From assembly GCA_031266075.1 (NCBI GenBank), contig JAISBS010000042.1, forward strand, positions 1-51,616: a stretch of DNA of 51,616 nt. Direction: 5' to 3'. Position 1 is the stretch's first letter, and every line of letters begins with the position of its first letter. A model generated the notes under the pieces. That model made no database searches. It was not told the DNA's origin and saw only the letters and a list, made by a program, of their open reading frames with translations. Both the position numbers and the translations under genes were made by a program. Positions 28,033 through 35,445 of this stretch are shown here, piece by piece. Source of the stretch: Treponema sp. Lineage in GTDB: Bacteria; Spirochaetota; Spirochaetia; Treponematales; Breznakiellaceae.

Positions 28033-30609
28033 ATGGCCTCCATGCTGCCCCGTCCCCGGCTGGACCGGCTTTTTGAAGTGGCCATGACCTGCCCGGTCGT
28101 TCTGGTCCGGGCAGGCCCGGGTTACGGAAAAACGCAGGCGGTCTCTTCGTTTTTGGCCGGGTCCGGGGCGGAAACGGTCTGGGTGCAGCTTTCCCCGGAG
28201 GACAATTTAAGCTGGCGTTTCTGGGAGCATTACGCCGGGGCCGTGGCCCGGATCCGCGCGGACTCAGGAGCCCGGATCGCCGAACTGGGGTTCCCCGAAA
28301 CGATCCGCCAGTTTGACAGGTATATGTCCCTGCTCTACGAACAAACCGGGCCCCGGAAAAAACTCGTTACCGTCTTTGACGATTTTCACCTGATCCGGGC
28401 GCCCGATCTGCTGGCCTTTTTCCGGCGGGCCCTGAGTTCCCCCCTGTCCAACGCGGCGATCATCCTGATCACCCGGAGCGAACCGGAACTGAACATGGTG
28501 CCCCTGCTTTCCAGGGGAAATCTGGCGGAAATTACCGGGGAAGATCTCCGGTTCAGCGCCGGGGAAACGGCCCGTTTTTTTCAGGCCCGGAATATCCCGC
28601 TGGGGGAGGAGGAACTGGCCCGGATCAACGGGGATACGGAAGGCTGGGCGCTGGCGGTGGATCTGGTGGCCAGGGGTCTGGAAAAGGGCGGGGCTGGCGT
28701 AAAACGCCGGGGCCTTTCCCTTTCGGAATCTTTTAGAAAAATCGGGGAAGAGCTTTTCGCGGCGCTGGGGGAGGAGCGGCGGAAATTCCTCATTAAACTC
28801 AGCCTGGTCGACTATTGGCCGCTGGAACTGCTGGAGCTTTTTTCCGCGGGCCAGACCGGCCCCGAAGACATGGGTTCCCTCAACGTTTTTATCCGCCGGG
28901 ATATGTATATACCGGGCTGCCGGGTACACCGCCTGTTTCTGGATTTCCTCCGGGAAAAACAGGGGGAACTCCCCCCGGCGGAAGTCCGGGAACTGTACCG
29001 CCGGGCCGCCGCATGGTGCCAGAAAAACCATCTCCGGCTGGACGCCGCGGCGTATTACGAACGGGCCGGGGATTACCGGGGCCTCCTGGAGGTCATTGAT
29101 TCCCTGCCCCGGATTCCCCCCCTGCGGGTAGCGGCCTTTTTGCTGGACATTATTGACCGGGCCCCGGCTTCCCCGGAGCCCGCCGCCGCCGGCGATGACA
29201 ACGGCGATTTTCTCTTTCTGCACTACGTCGTCCGGGCGAACCTGCTCATGTGTCTGGGCCGTTTTGAAGAATCCGGGGCCCTGTGCCGGGAGGCCCTCCG
29301 CCGTTTTGAACCCCTGCCCCCCGGCCCCCTCCGTTCCCGGCTTCTTCAGGGAGCCTATAACAGTCTGGGCACCCTGACCCTCCAGACCTGCCGCTTTACC
29401 AGAAACTACAACGCCCTCCCCTGGTTTGAGCAGGCCCATCGCCATTACCGGGAGTACCCGGAAGCCGCGCGGCTGGGGCAGATCAACCAGAGCAATATCA
29501 GTTCCTATGTCCTCCCGGTGGGCTGCCCCGCGGGGCCGGGGGAAATTGACGGAGCCCTTGATGCCGCCGCCGCGGCCATCCCCTACGCCGCCGCCTCCCT
29601 GAACGGCTACCTCTCCGGCTCCGGGGAACTGGGCCGGGCGGAACTGGCCTATTATCAGGGGGATTTGGCGGCGGCGGAGCAATTCGCCCGGCTGGCCGCG
29701 TATCAGGCCCGGAAACAACAGCAGCACGAAGTGGAAAACCGGGCGCTTTTTTACCTGTTGCGGCTCAATATTCACCGGGGGGATGTCAGGGAAATGCGGG
29801 AACTCCAGCGGCGGCTGGAGAACCAACTGGAAATCCCCGGCTACCTGAACCGCTATACCATCCACGACATCGGCATGGGGCGCTTTTACGCCCAAACCGG
29901 GATGACCGGAAAGATCGCCCCCTGGATCAGAAATGAATACGAGGAAGGGGAATTGAACGCCCTGTTCCATAACTTCAATGTGCTGGTCAGGGCCTGGTGC
30001 CTCTTTGCGGAAAAAAACTACGCCGCCGCCGCCGCGGCCCTGAAACCCGGCGAAAACCGGCGGTATCTGGAAAGCTTCCTGCTGGGAAAGCTGGAAATCA
30101 CGGCGCTGGAGGCCGCGGCCCGGTTCCGGCTGGGGGAAACAGACCGGGGGCTGGATCTGCTGGAAGCGGCGTGGAACATGGCGGCCCCCAATTCTCTCGA
30201 TATGGCCTTTATCGAGTTGGGGGAGGATATGCGGCTGCTGGCAGGGGCCGCGCTGGATTGCATTTCCCGGAAGGGGGCCCGGCCCGGCGGAATTCCCGCG
30301 GCCTGGCTGGAACGCATCAGGCGCCGGGCTTCGGCCTACAGCAAAAAACTCGGCCCGCTGGCGGAACGGTTCCTCCGGGCGGAACAGCAGGATCAAAACC
30401 CGGCGGTGTACCTGACCTACCGGGAACGAAAAGTTCTGTCCGGTCTTGCCCGGGGACTCAAACGGGAAGACATTGCCGGGAACTCCGGTCTCTCCCTCAA
30501 TACGGTCAAGGGGGTTATCCGGGCTATATACGGCAAACTGGAGGCGGTAAACCGGGCCGACGCGATCCGGATCGCCCTGGATCAGGGGATTCTGAGACCC
30601 CACCGGTAA
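28033..30609 (+). CDS. MalT-like LuxR-family regulator, array member 4
   Basis: The protein of about 858 residues starts MASMLPRPRLDRLFEVAMT, with Walker A GPGYGKT, VTVFDDFHLI, RKFLIKLSLVDYWPLELLEL, a TPR-like centre, and a C-terminal HTH (LTYRERKVLSGLARGLKRED, SLNTVKGVIRAIYGKLEAVN). The start at 28033 is two bases after the stop of member 3 and lies within its ribosome footprint; the frame is open far upstream (27805), but that region is the 3' end of member 3 in another frame. It forms a pair with member 3. The inducer and targets are unknown; no sugar-utilisation or transport genes are next to the array. Confidence 0.87.
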   Translation: MASMLPRPRLDRLFEVAMTCPVVLVRAGPGYGKTQAVSSFLAGSGAETVWVQLSPEDNLSWRFWEHYAGAVARIRADSGARIAELGFPETIRQFDRYMSLLYEQTGPRKKLVTVFDDFHLIRAPDLLAFFRRALSSPLSNAAIILITRSEPELNMVPLLSRGNLAEITGEDLRFSAGETARFFQARNIPLGEEELARINGDTEGWALAVDLVARGLEKGGAGVKRRGLSLSESFRKIGEELFAALGEERRKFLIKLSLVDYWPLELLELFSAGQTGPEDMGSLNVFIRRDMYIPGCRVHRLFLDFLREKQGELPPAEVRELYRRAAAWCQKNHLRLDAAAYYERAGDYRGLLEVIDSLPRIPPLRVAAFLLDIIDRAPASPEPAAAGDDNGDFLFLHYVVRANLLMCLGRFEESGALCREALRRFEPLPPGPLRSRLLQGAYNSLGTLTLQTCRFTRNYNALPWFEQAHRHYREYPEAARLGQINQSNISSYVLPVGCPAGPGEIDGALDAAAAAIPYAAASLNGYLSGSGELGRAELAYYQGDLAAAEQFARLAAYQARKQQQHEVENRALFYLLRLNIHRGDVREMRELQRRLENQLEIPGYLNRYTIHDIGMGRFYAQTGMTGKIAPWIRNEYEEGELNALFHNFNVLVRAWCLFAEKNYAAAAAALKPGENRRYLESFLLGKLEITALEAAARFRLGETDRGLDLLEAAWNMAAPNSLDMAFIELGEDMRLLAGAALDCISRKGARPGGIPAAWLERIRRRASAYSKKLGPLAERFLRAEQQDQNPAVYLTYRERKVLSGLARGLKREDIAGNSGLSLNTVKGVIRAIYGKLEAVNRADAIRIALDQGILRPHR

Positions 30610-30695
30610 ACGCCCCCGGCAGCCGGCCCGGTTCTGTCCGCATACCGCCCGCCGGTCAGCAGCTTCGCCTGACGGTGGGGCATTGGGCTTGTTCA

Positions 30696-30778
30696 ATAAC
30701 CCGAACCTCCGGTTCGTTGTTGGTTATCGGCTAACCCGCGGTTAGCTTGCAAGTCTCGCAAGAAACCCTGCGGGTTTC
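30696..30778 (+). repeat. Nested hairpin element, copy 2, followed by further three-base-loop hairpins
   Basis: The outer stem is ATAACC (30696-30701) / GGTTAT (30722-30727). The inner hairpin is CGAACC-TCC-GGTTCG (30702-30716), followed by TTGTT. Then come GCTAACC-CGC-GGTTAGC (30730-30746) and GAAACCC-TGC-GGGTTTC (30762-30778). The inner core and TTGTT match 4486-4505; the outer stem differs but is complementary. Confidence 0.75.
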
Positions 30779-30808
30779 AATGCTCCGCATTTTTGCTGCT
30801 TTTAAGCG

Positions 30809-30842
30809 GATTTGTTCAAAAACTGAAGCTTTTAAACAAATC
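30809..30842 (+). repeat. Hairpin with arms GATTTGTT / AACAAATC
   Basis: Arms at 30809-30816 and 30835-30842. The interior (CAAAAACTGAAGCTTTTA) recalls the perfect palindrome at 51225-51254 in degenerate form. Confidence 0.45.
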
Positions 30843-30844
30843 TA

Positions 30845-30876
30845 AATAAAAAAACATAAAAATAAAAAAACATAAA
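30845..30876 (+). repeat. Perfect tandem duplication of a 16-base AT-rich unit
   Basis: AATAAAAAAACATAAA occurs twice back to back (30845-30860, 30861-30876). It lies about 90-120 bases before the PocR-AraC start, a position suited to an UP-like element or repeated activator site. Confidence 0.6.
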
Positions 30877-30886
30877 AGACAAAGAA

Positions 30887-30926
30887 AAAACGAATTTTTG
30901 CCGTTTGGGTGTATTCCGTTCGTTTT
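30887..30926 (+). promoter_or_regulatory. Inverted repeat upstream of the first PocR-AraC gene
   Basis: AAAACGAA (30887-30894) and TTCGTTTT (30919-30926) pair perfectly. The position fits an operator, possibly for autoregulation. Confidence 0.45.
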
Positions 30927-30964
30927 GATCCCCTTAAATATTATGATATGAAGGAGTAATAACG

Positions 30965-32386
30965 ATGAACGGAAGACAAAATTCCGGAATTGTAAATCCA
31001 CCCCTGTTAAAAAACGGAGCGGCCATGTCCGATTTAAGCATCATCCGCCGCCGGGAGCTTGACCCCCTGTTGGCCCGGGCCCTTGAAGTCCTGAAGTCCT
31101 ATGAGAAAGCGACGGATTGCCCCATCTCGGTTCTGGGGCCCGATTTCCACACGATTGAGGAATCCAAACATCCCAAGGCCATGCTTTTCTGTACGCTCTG
31201 CAAACGGTATTGCCCGGATCCCTGCAAAAAATTCACCAGCCAGGAATACCCCTGTACGGATATGCATTTGGAGGCCATAAAAAAGGCCCAGCGTCTGGGC
31301 GGTTCCTACATATACACCTGCGCCATGGGCTTTATCTTCTGGACCAGCCCCATTTACGCGGGCCAGCGTTTTGCCGGGGCCCTCATGTCCAGCGGCATCA
31401 TCGCTATCGGGCGGGATCAGGCGACGGACAATGTGTTCCGTCTCTGCGGCGGGGATCGTTCCCGGGAAGAAGTGGAGTCCTATCTGGAAAACATCCCCCA
31501 AAGGACCTACGAAGAAGTAAAGGCGCTGGCCCAGATGATGCTCCACTGCGCGGAGCAGTTGTCCAACAACGCCGAGGACGCCTATGAGCCCCGGAAACGG
31601 TACACCAAACCGGAACCCCGGCGGGATATGGGCATCCATCTGATCAAGGGCGGGGGCCGGAGTCCGGAGGATTCGGGACAAGGCTACCCGCTGGACAAGG
31701 AACGGATGCTGCTGGCCAGCCTCCGCCGGGGGGACAACGAGGCGGCGAAAAAAATTCTCGGCGAACTGCTGAACGCCCTCTATAACTCAGGCTCCGGCAG
31801 TTTTGAATTCTTCAGGCTCCGGGCCATGGAACTGGTAGTCCTCCTTTCGCGGGCCGCGGCAAGCCCGGAAAGCGCGGATGCCGGCTTGATTCTGGAAGCC
31901 AATAACCGCTATCTTAAAAAGATTGCCGATTCCCAAAACATCAGGGAGCTGACGGAAAATTTGCACGCTATTGTTGACCGCATGGCGGGGAAAATTTTCT
32001 CCTTTCAGGGGATCCGTCATTCATCGGCCCTGCGGAAAGCGGAGCGGCACATCTGGGAAAACTACACCCGGAAGATCAGCCTGCAGGAAATTGCCGAAGC
32101 GTCGGGGTTGTCCGCCCCCTACTTCAGCACTATTTTTAAGGAGGAAATGGGAGAAAATCTTTCCAGTTATCTCAACCGGCTCAGGATTGAAAAGGCGGCC
32201 ACCATGCTGGCGGAAACTGAATTGACCCTGAACGAAATTGCCGGCGCCTGCGGGTTTGAGGATCAAAGCTGGTTTTCCAAAATCTTCAAAAACTTTACCG
32301 GCCTGAGCCCCGGAAAGTACCGGGAGAAGGGTGGGAATTACATTGCTTCCTTCTCCGGGGGGATTTTATCCCAGGTCGATGCATAA
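30965..32386 (+). CDS. AraC-family regulator with N-terminal PocR sensory domain, copy 1
   Basis: The 473-residue protein has a PocR ligand-binding domain (about residues 30-200; CTLCKRYCPDPCKKF, YPCTDMHLEAIKKAQ, SYIYTCAMGFIFWTSPIYAGQRF), a linker with conserved YPLDKERMLLASLRRGDNEAA, and a C-terminal AraC double HTH (about 365-460: YTRKISLQEIAEASGLSAPY, LTLNEIAGACGFEDQSWFSK, TGLSPGKYREKG). PocR domains bind small diols or similar ligands and have conserved Cys/His residues that may hold a metal or sense redox state. AAGGAG lies nine bases before the ATG. A close paralogue follows at 32476 with its own promoter-like sequence. The ligand and target genes are unknown. Confidence 0.9.
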   Translation: MNGRQNSGIVNPPLLKNGAAMSDLSIIRRRELDPLLARALEVLKSYEKATDCPISVLGPDFHTIEESKHPKAMLFCTLCKRYCPDPCKKFTSQEYPCTDMHLEAIKKAQRLGGSYIYTCAMGFIFWTSPIYAGQRFAGALMSSGIIAIGRDQATDNVFRLCGGDRSREEVESYLENIPQRTYEEVKALAQMMLHCAEQLSNNAEDAYEPRKRYTKPEPRRDMGIHLIKGGGRSPEDSGQGYPLDKERMLLASLRRGDNEAAKKILGELLNALYNSGSGSFEFFRLRAMELVVLLSRAAASPESADAGLILEANNRYLKKIADSQNIRELTENLHAIVDRMAGKIFSFQGIRHSSALRKAERHIWENYTRKISLQEIAEASGLSAPYFSTIFKEEMGENLSSYLNRLRIEKAATMLAETELTLNEIAGACGFEDQSWFSKIFKNFTGLSPGKYREKGGNYIASFSGGILSQVDA

Positions 32387-32410
32387 CCGGAATAAAATCC
32401 GGCTGATCAG

Positions 32411-32432
32411 AATATGCTACAATACGCATATT
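32411..32432 (+). promoter_or_regulatory. Palindrome around a -10 box before the second PocR-AraC gene
   Basis: AATATGC (32411-32417) and GCATATT (32426-32432) flank TACAAT (32418-32423). A factor bound here would block the promoter. The -35 is weak. Confidence 0.55.
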
Positions 32433-32475
32433 GTGGTTACGCTCAATATTTTTACTAATGGAACGTGTATATTTT

Positions 32476-33870
32476 ATGAAAGACGAACGGGCCCAGCACA
32501 ACCTCAGCTCTGCGGACAGAACGGATCCTGTCCTCCTCAAGGCCCATAAAATGCTGTCCGCGTACGCACAGGCGACCGGAACCATGATCAGCATCCATGA
32601 TCATAATTACCAGGTTATCCCCGAAATGTCCGGGGATGTTCTGGTCGAAAAAAACATCTGCCTCTGCTGTACCAAATACCGGACCGGCGTTGAGGTAAAA
32701 AAAATCCAGGATCTAAACGAGAATCCCTGCCGGGAAATGCACCTCAACGCCTTCCGGAAATCCCAACTGCACGGCGGCTCCCGCATCTATGTCTGTGATA
32801 TGGGTTTTATTTTTTGGACCAGCCCCATTTACAAGGAGGGCCGTTTTATCGGCGGCCTGGTGGGTTCCGGTTTTCTCAGCGTCGATATGAACGAAACCAT
32901 TGGCCGGATCTCCAGCATGAGCGGCCAGGCACTGTCCCCCGAAGAGGTTCAGCGCCGGATCGACGCCTTTCCCCGGATCGACATGGAAAAGGCCAAAGCC
33001 CTGGCGGACATCATGCTGCTCTACGCCGAGTCTCTGTCCACCGGGAGCGAAGACTACCACGAAACCCTGCGGCGGCGGGCGGAACAGCAGGCCGGCATCA
33101 CCGCCTGTATTGAAGAACTCAGGCGGCAATACCCCGAGGGAACCCCGGCCCCCAGCTACCCCCTGGACAAGGAGCGGATGCTGCTGGCCAGCCTCCGCCG
33201 GGGGGACAATGAGGCGGGGAAAAAAACTCTTACCGAGATTCTGGCGATCCTCCTGTTTACCAATCCCGATCATTTCAAAACCATCCAGTTCCGGGCCATT
33301 GAACTGGTGGTTCTCCTTTCCCGGGCAGACATTAACCCCGGCTATACGGAAAAAACGGTTCTGGAAACAAACAACTATTATTTAAAGCGGATTCAGGAAT
33401 CCCAGTCCATCGAAGAATTAATCGACGTGCTGCATATCACGGTGGACCGGATGGCGGGCCAGATTTTTTCTTTTCAGGGGATCCGCCATGCCACGGCCCT
33501 GCGGAAAGCGGAACGGTACATCTGGGAAAACTACACCCGGAAGATCAGCCTGCAGGAAATCGCCGATGCTTCAGGGCTTTCGGCCCCCTATTTCAGCACG
33601 ATCTTCAAGGACGAAATGGGGGAAAATCTTTCCAGCTACCTCAACCGCCTGCGGGTTGAAAAAGCCAGCCGGATGCTGCTGGAAACGGATCAATCGTTGA
33701 GCGAAATTGCCGGATCCTGCGGCTTTGAGGATCAGAGCTGGTTTTCCAAGATATTCAAAAACTATACCGGCATGAGCCCCGGAAAATACCGGGGACAGGG
33801 CGGCGGCATGGCGCAGGAAATTTCCGAAGACAACCTCTCGGCGGATTATAAAACGATCATTTCCCGATGA
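32476..33870 (+). CDS. AraC-family regulator with N-terminal PocR sensory domain, copy 2
   Basis: The protein of about 464 residues parallels copy 1: PocR core (CLCCTKYRTGVEVKK, NPCREMHLNAFRKSQ, SRIYVCDMGFIFWTSPIYKEGRF), YPLDKERMLLASLRRGDNEAG, and the AraC HTH (YTRKISLQEIADASGLSAPY, SLSEIAGSCGFEDQSWFSKI, TGMSPGKYRGQG). The DNA-binding halves are almost identical and the ligand halves differ, so both may read similar sites but different signals. The start is uncertain: ATG 32476 and ATG 32458 both lack a ribosome-binding site. TTG 32431 is seven bases after the TACAAT box and would be leaderless. The gene is followed by a hairpin at 33881 and the convergent trmB. Confidence 0.88.
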   Translation: MKDERAQHNLSSADRTDPVLLKAHKMLSAYAQATGTMISIHDHNYQVIPEMSGDVLVEKNICLCCTKYRTGVEVKKIQDLNENPCREMHLNAFRKSQLHGGSRIYVCDMGFIFWTSPIYKEGRFIGGLVGSGFLSVDMNETIGRISSMSGQALSPEEVQRRIDAFPRIDMEKAKALADIMLLYAESLSTGSEDYHETLRRRAEQQAGITACIEELRRQYPEGTPAPSYPLDKERMLLASLRRGDNEAGKKTLTEILAILLFTNPDHFKTIQFRAIELVVLLSRADINPGYTEKTVLETNNYYLKRIQESQSIEELIDVLHITVDRMAGQIFSFQGIRHATALRKAERYIWENYTRKISLQEIADASGLSAPYFSTIFKDEMGENLSSYLNRLRVEKASRMLLETDQSLSEIAGSCGFEDQSWFSKIFKNYTGMSPGKYRGQGGGMAQEISEDNLSADYKTIISR

Positions 33871-33880
33871 GGAGCGGCTG

Positions 33881-33905
33881 TTCCGAAACCGTCCGGGTTT
33901 TGGAA
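33881..33905. terminator. Hairpin between convergent PocR-AraC and trmB genes
   Basis: TTCC-g-AAACC (33881-33890) pairs with GGTTT-t-GGAA (33896-33905). It could end transcription from either side; no long T-run. Confidence 0.55.
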
Positions 33906-33910
33906 CAAGC

Positions 33911-34621
33911 TCAGGAACCTCGCGTTTTTACCAGCCACAACTCCCGGACCCGGTGGTCTTTGGCCAGGCCCTTTTCCTCGAATTTGGTCTTGGGCCGCCA
34001 GTCCCGGGGCGGGGCAAACCCGCTGTGGGGGTTGGAGAGGCCCGGCGTGGCGGAAAGTTCCGCCAGGGCCCAGTCCGCGTAGTTTTCCCAGTCCGTAACC
34101 ATGTAGACATAGCCGCCGGGACGGAGTCTTTCCGCCAGGGCGTCCGTAAAGGGCCGGGTTACAAGCCGCCGTTTGTGGTGCCGTTTTTTCGGCCAGGGAT
34201 CGGGAAAAAAAATGTGGAAGCCCTCCACCGAACCGGGGGGGATCATTTTACCCAGAACTTCCACCGCGTCGTGTTCGATAATGCGGATGTTTTTTAAGTC
34301 CCGTTGGCCGATTTCCCAGAGGAGCCGCCCGATTCCGGGCCGGTAGACTTCCAGGCCAAGGTAGTTTGTGCCGGGATTTTTTTCGGCCACCAGGGCGGTG
34401 GCGATTCCCATGCCAAAGCCGATCTCGATAACAAGGGGATGGCCGTTGCCGAAAACCCCTTCGCAATTCAGGGGGCGGTCTTCAAAGGGGAGACAGAAAA
34501 ACGGGGACAGGGTTTCGTAAGAGCGCCGCTGGGCGTTGCTCATCCGGCCCGCCCGGAGGACGTAACTTTTGATTCCCTGGGCCGGCGGAGGGCCGGGGGA
34601 AGCTGCTTCGTTCCCGGCCAT
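33911..34621 (-). CDS. trmB: tRNA (guanine-N7-)-methyltransferase
   Basis: The 236-residue enzyme methylates N7 of G46 in tRNA using SAM. Visible signatures are the SAM-binding LVIEIGFGMGIATALVAEKN, YLGLEVYRPGIGRLLWEI, the family-defining FHIFFPDPWPKKRHHKRRLV, GGYVYMVTDWENYADWALAE, and a C-terminal TKFEEKGLAKDHRVRELW. The length is normal, with a short proline-rich N-terminal extension (about 15 residues). The start lies two bases after the stop of the upstream lipoprotein gene, so the two are cotranscribed. Confidence 0.95.
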   Translation of the reverse strand: MAGNEAASPGPPPAQGIKSYVLRAGRMSNAQRRSYETLSPFFCLPFEDRPLNCEGVFGNGHPLVIEIGFGMGIATALVAEKNPGTNYLGLEVYRPGIGRLLWEIGQRDLKNIRIIEHDAVEVLGKMIPPGSVEGFHIFFPDPWPKKRHHKRRLVTRPFTDALAERLRPGGYVYMVTDWENYADWALAELSATPGLSNPHSGFAPPRDWRPKTKFEEKGLAKDHRVRELWLVKTRGS

Positions 34622-34623
34622 AT

Positions 34624-35307
34624 CTAGCGGAGGGGAACCACATCGGTAAGGACCGATGTATAATACGCCGGGTCTTCGGCCCAGAGGGCCGCGGCCCGCA
34701 CGGTGGGGGAAAGATTCAAATCCGTTATCTGGCCCTCCACGGTAGCCATCGTTATAACCGTAACCATATTTCCCTGTTCATCGTAGCAGATAAATTTGTT
34801 TACCGGATAATTTGAATTGATCCGGTAGCGGCCCCCGGTGATGGTAATAAGGGGGAAGGGGAAACGGGGCTCGGCGGGAGCGTCAAAGCTGAAGAGCCGC
34901 TCGGACTGCTCGCCCCCCTTGTTCACCAGCACCGCCCGGAACTGGCCGCGGGGAAGGCTTTCGTCTCCGGTCATGGCGATGGCGCGGGTGCCTATCCAGG
35001 TTTGGCCGTCCTGCTCGTGGGTGATCCAGTCGCCGCTCTGGATATGCCAGCGAAGCTGCTCCCGGTCATGGTAAAGGTACAGATCGGCGAGATTTTCGAT
35101 ACCGTCATCGTCATTGGGGATAACAAAAAAGGAAAACCGTTCTTCGGGCCGTTCAAGTCCCTGGTAATAGACCAGCGAGATAAAGCCGTAGCTTATCGTC
35201 GGCTCCGACCGGGAACAGGCGGAAAAAAACGCCAGAGTTCCCCACAGGCAAAGCAGGAGAACCGCAGGCCGGGAAATTCCCGGATTTAAAAAAAAGCCGC
35301 CGCGCAC
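34624..35307 (-). CDS. Lipoprotein of unknown function, upstream of trmB
   Basis: The 227-residue protein has a lipoprotein signal (AVLLLCLWGTLAFFSAC, Cys about residue 31). The mature beta-rich domain (RFSFFVIPNDDDGIENLADL, WHIQSGDWITHEQDGQTWIG, PRGQFRAVLVNKGGEQSE) resembles no family I can name. The GTG start at 35307 has GGAGG eight bases upstream. The promoter TTGTAA-17-TATAGT (minus strand, 35355-35327) precedes it. It is cotranscribed with trmB, which is conserved in some treponemes by impression only. Confidence 0.8.
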   Translation of the reverse strand: MRGGFFLNPGISRPAVLLLCLWGTLAFFSACSRSEPTISYGFISLVYYQGLERPEERFSFFVIPNDDDGIENLADLYLYHDREQLRWHIQSGDWITHEQDGQTWIGTRAIAMTGDESLPRGQFRAVLVNKGGEQSERLFSFDAPAEPRFPFPLITITGGRYRINSNYPVNKFICYDEQGNMVTVITMATVEGQITDLNLSPTVRAAALWAEDPAYYTSVLTDVVPLR

Positions 35308-35326
35308 CGGGTAAGCCTCCGGTTAA

Positions 35327-35355
35327 ACTATAGCCGCCGTTTCTTCATTTTACAA
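35327..35355 (-). promoter_or_regulatory. Promoter of the lipoprotein-trmB operon
   Basis: TTGTAA (minus strand 35355-35350), 17-base spacer, TATAGT (35332-35327). It is a leadered promoter with a Shine-Dalgarno in the transcript. Confidence 0.65.
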
Positions 35356-35410
35356 TAGGGCAATGCCCCTTGGTCAGCCGGATTGGGGGAACCGCATACC
35401 GGAAGGACCG

Positions 35411-35439
35411 TTGACGGCAGGCAATACAAAGACTATGTT
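35411..35439 (+). promoter_or_regulatory. Promoter giving a leaderless GTG-start message
   Basis: TTGACG (35411-35416), 17-base spacer, TATGTT (35434-35439). The GTG at 35446 starts six bases after the -10 and has no ribosome-binding site. Confidence 0.68.
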
Positions 35440-35445
35440 TGAGCG

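Larger units (their letters stand above)
30610..30964 (+). other. Repeat-rich intergenic region between the two regulator clusters
   Basis: No gene is visible. The left part holds nested hairpins (30696-30778). The right part is very AT-rich, with a tandem 16-base repeat (30845-30876) and an inverted repeat (30887-30926), and leads into the PocR-AraC genes. AAGGAG near 30950 is the ribosome-binding site of the next gene. Confidence 0.6.

Noticed and set aside
28264-30696. An 810-codon open frame on the minus strand opposite MalT-like member 4
   Set aside because: It is the complement of a clear coding gene in GC-rich DNA; its residues are Gly/Pro/Gln/Arg-rich without domains, and there is no ribosome-binding site.
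33911-34621. A frameshift in trmB because of its proline-rich N-terminus
   Set aside because: All family motifs are in one frame and the extension is only about 15 residues, a normal variation.
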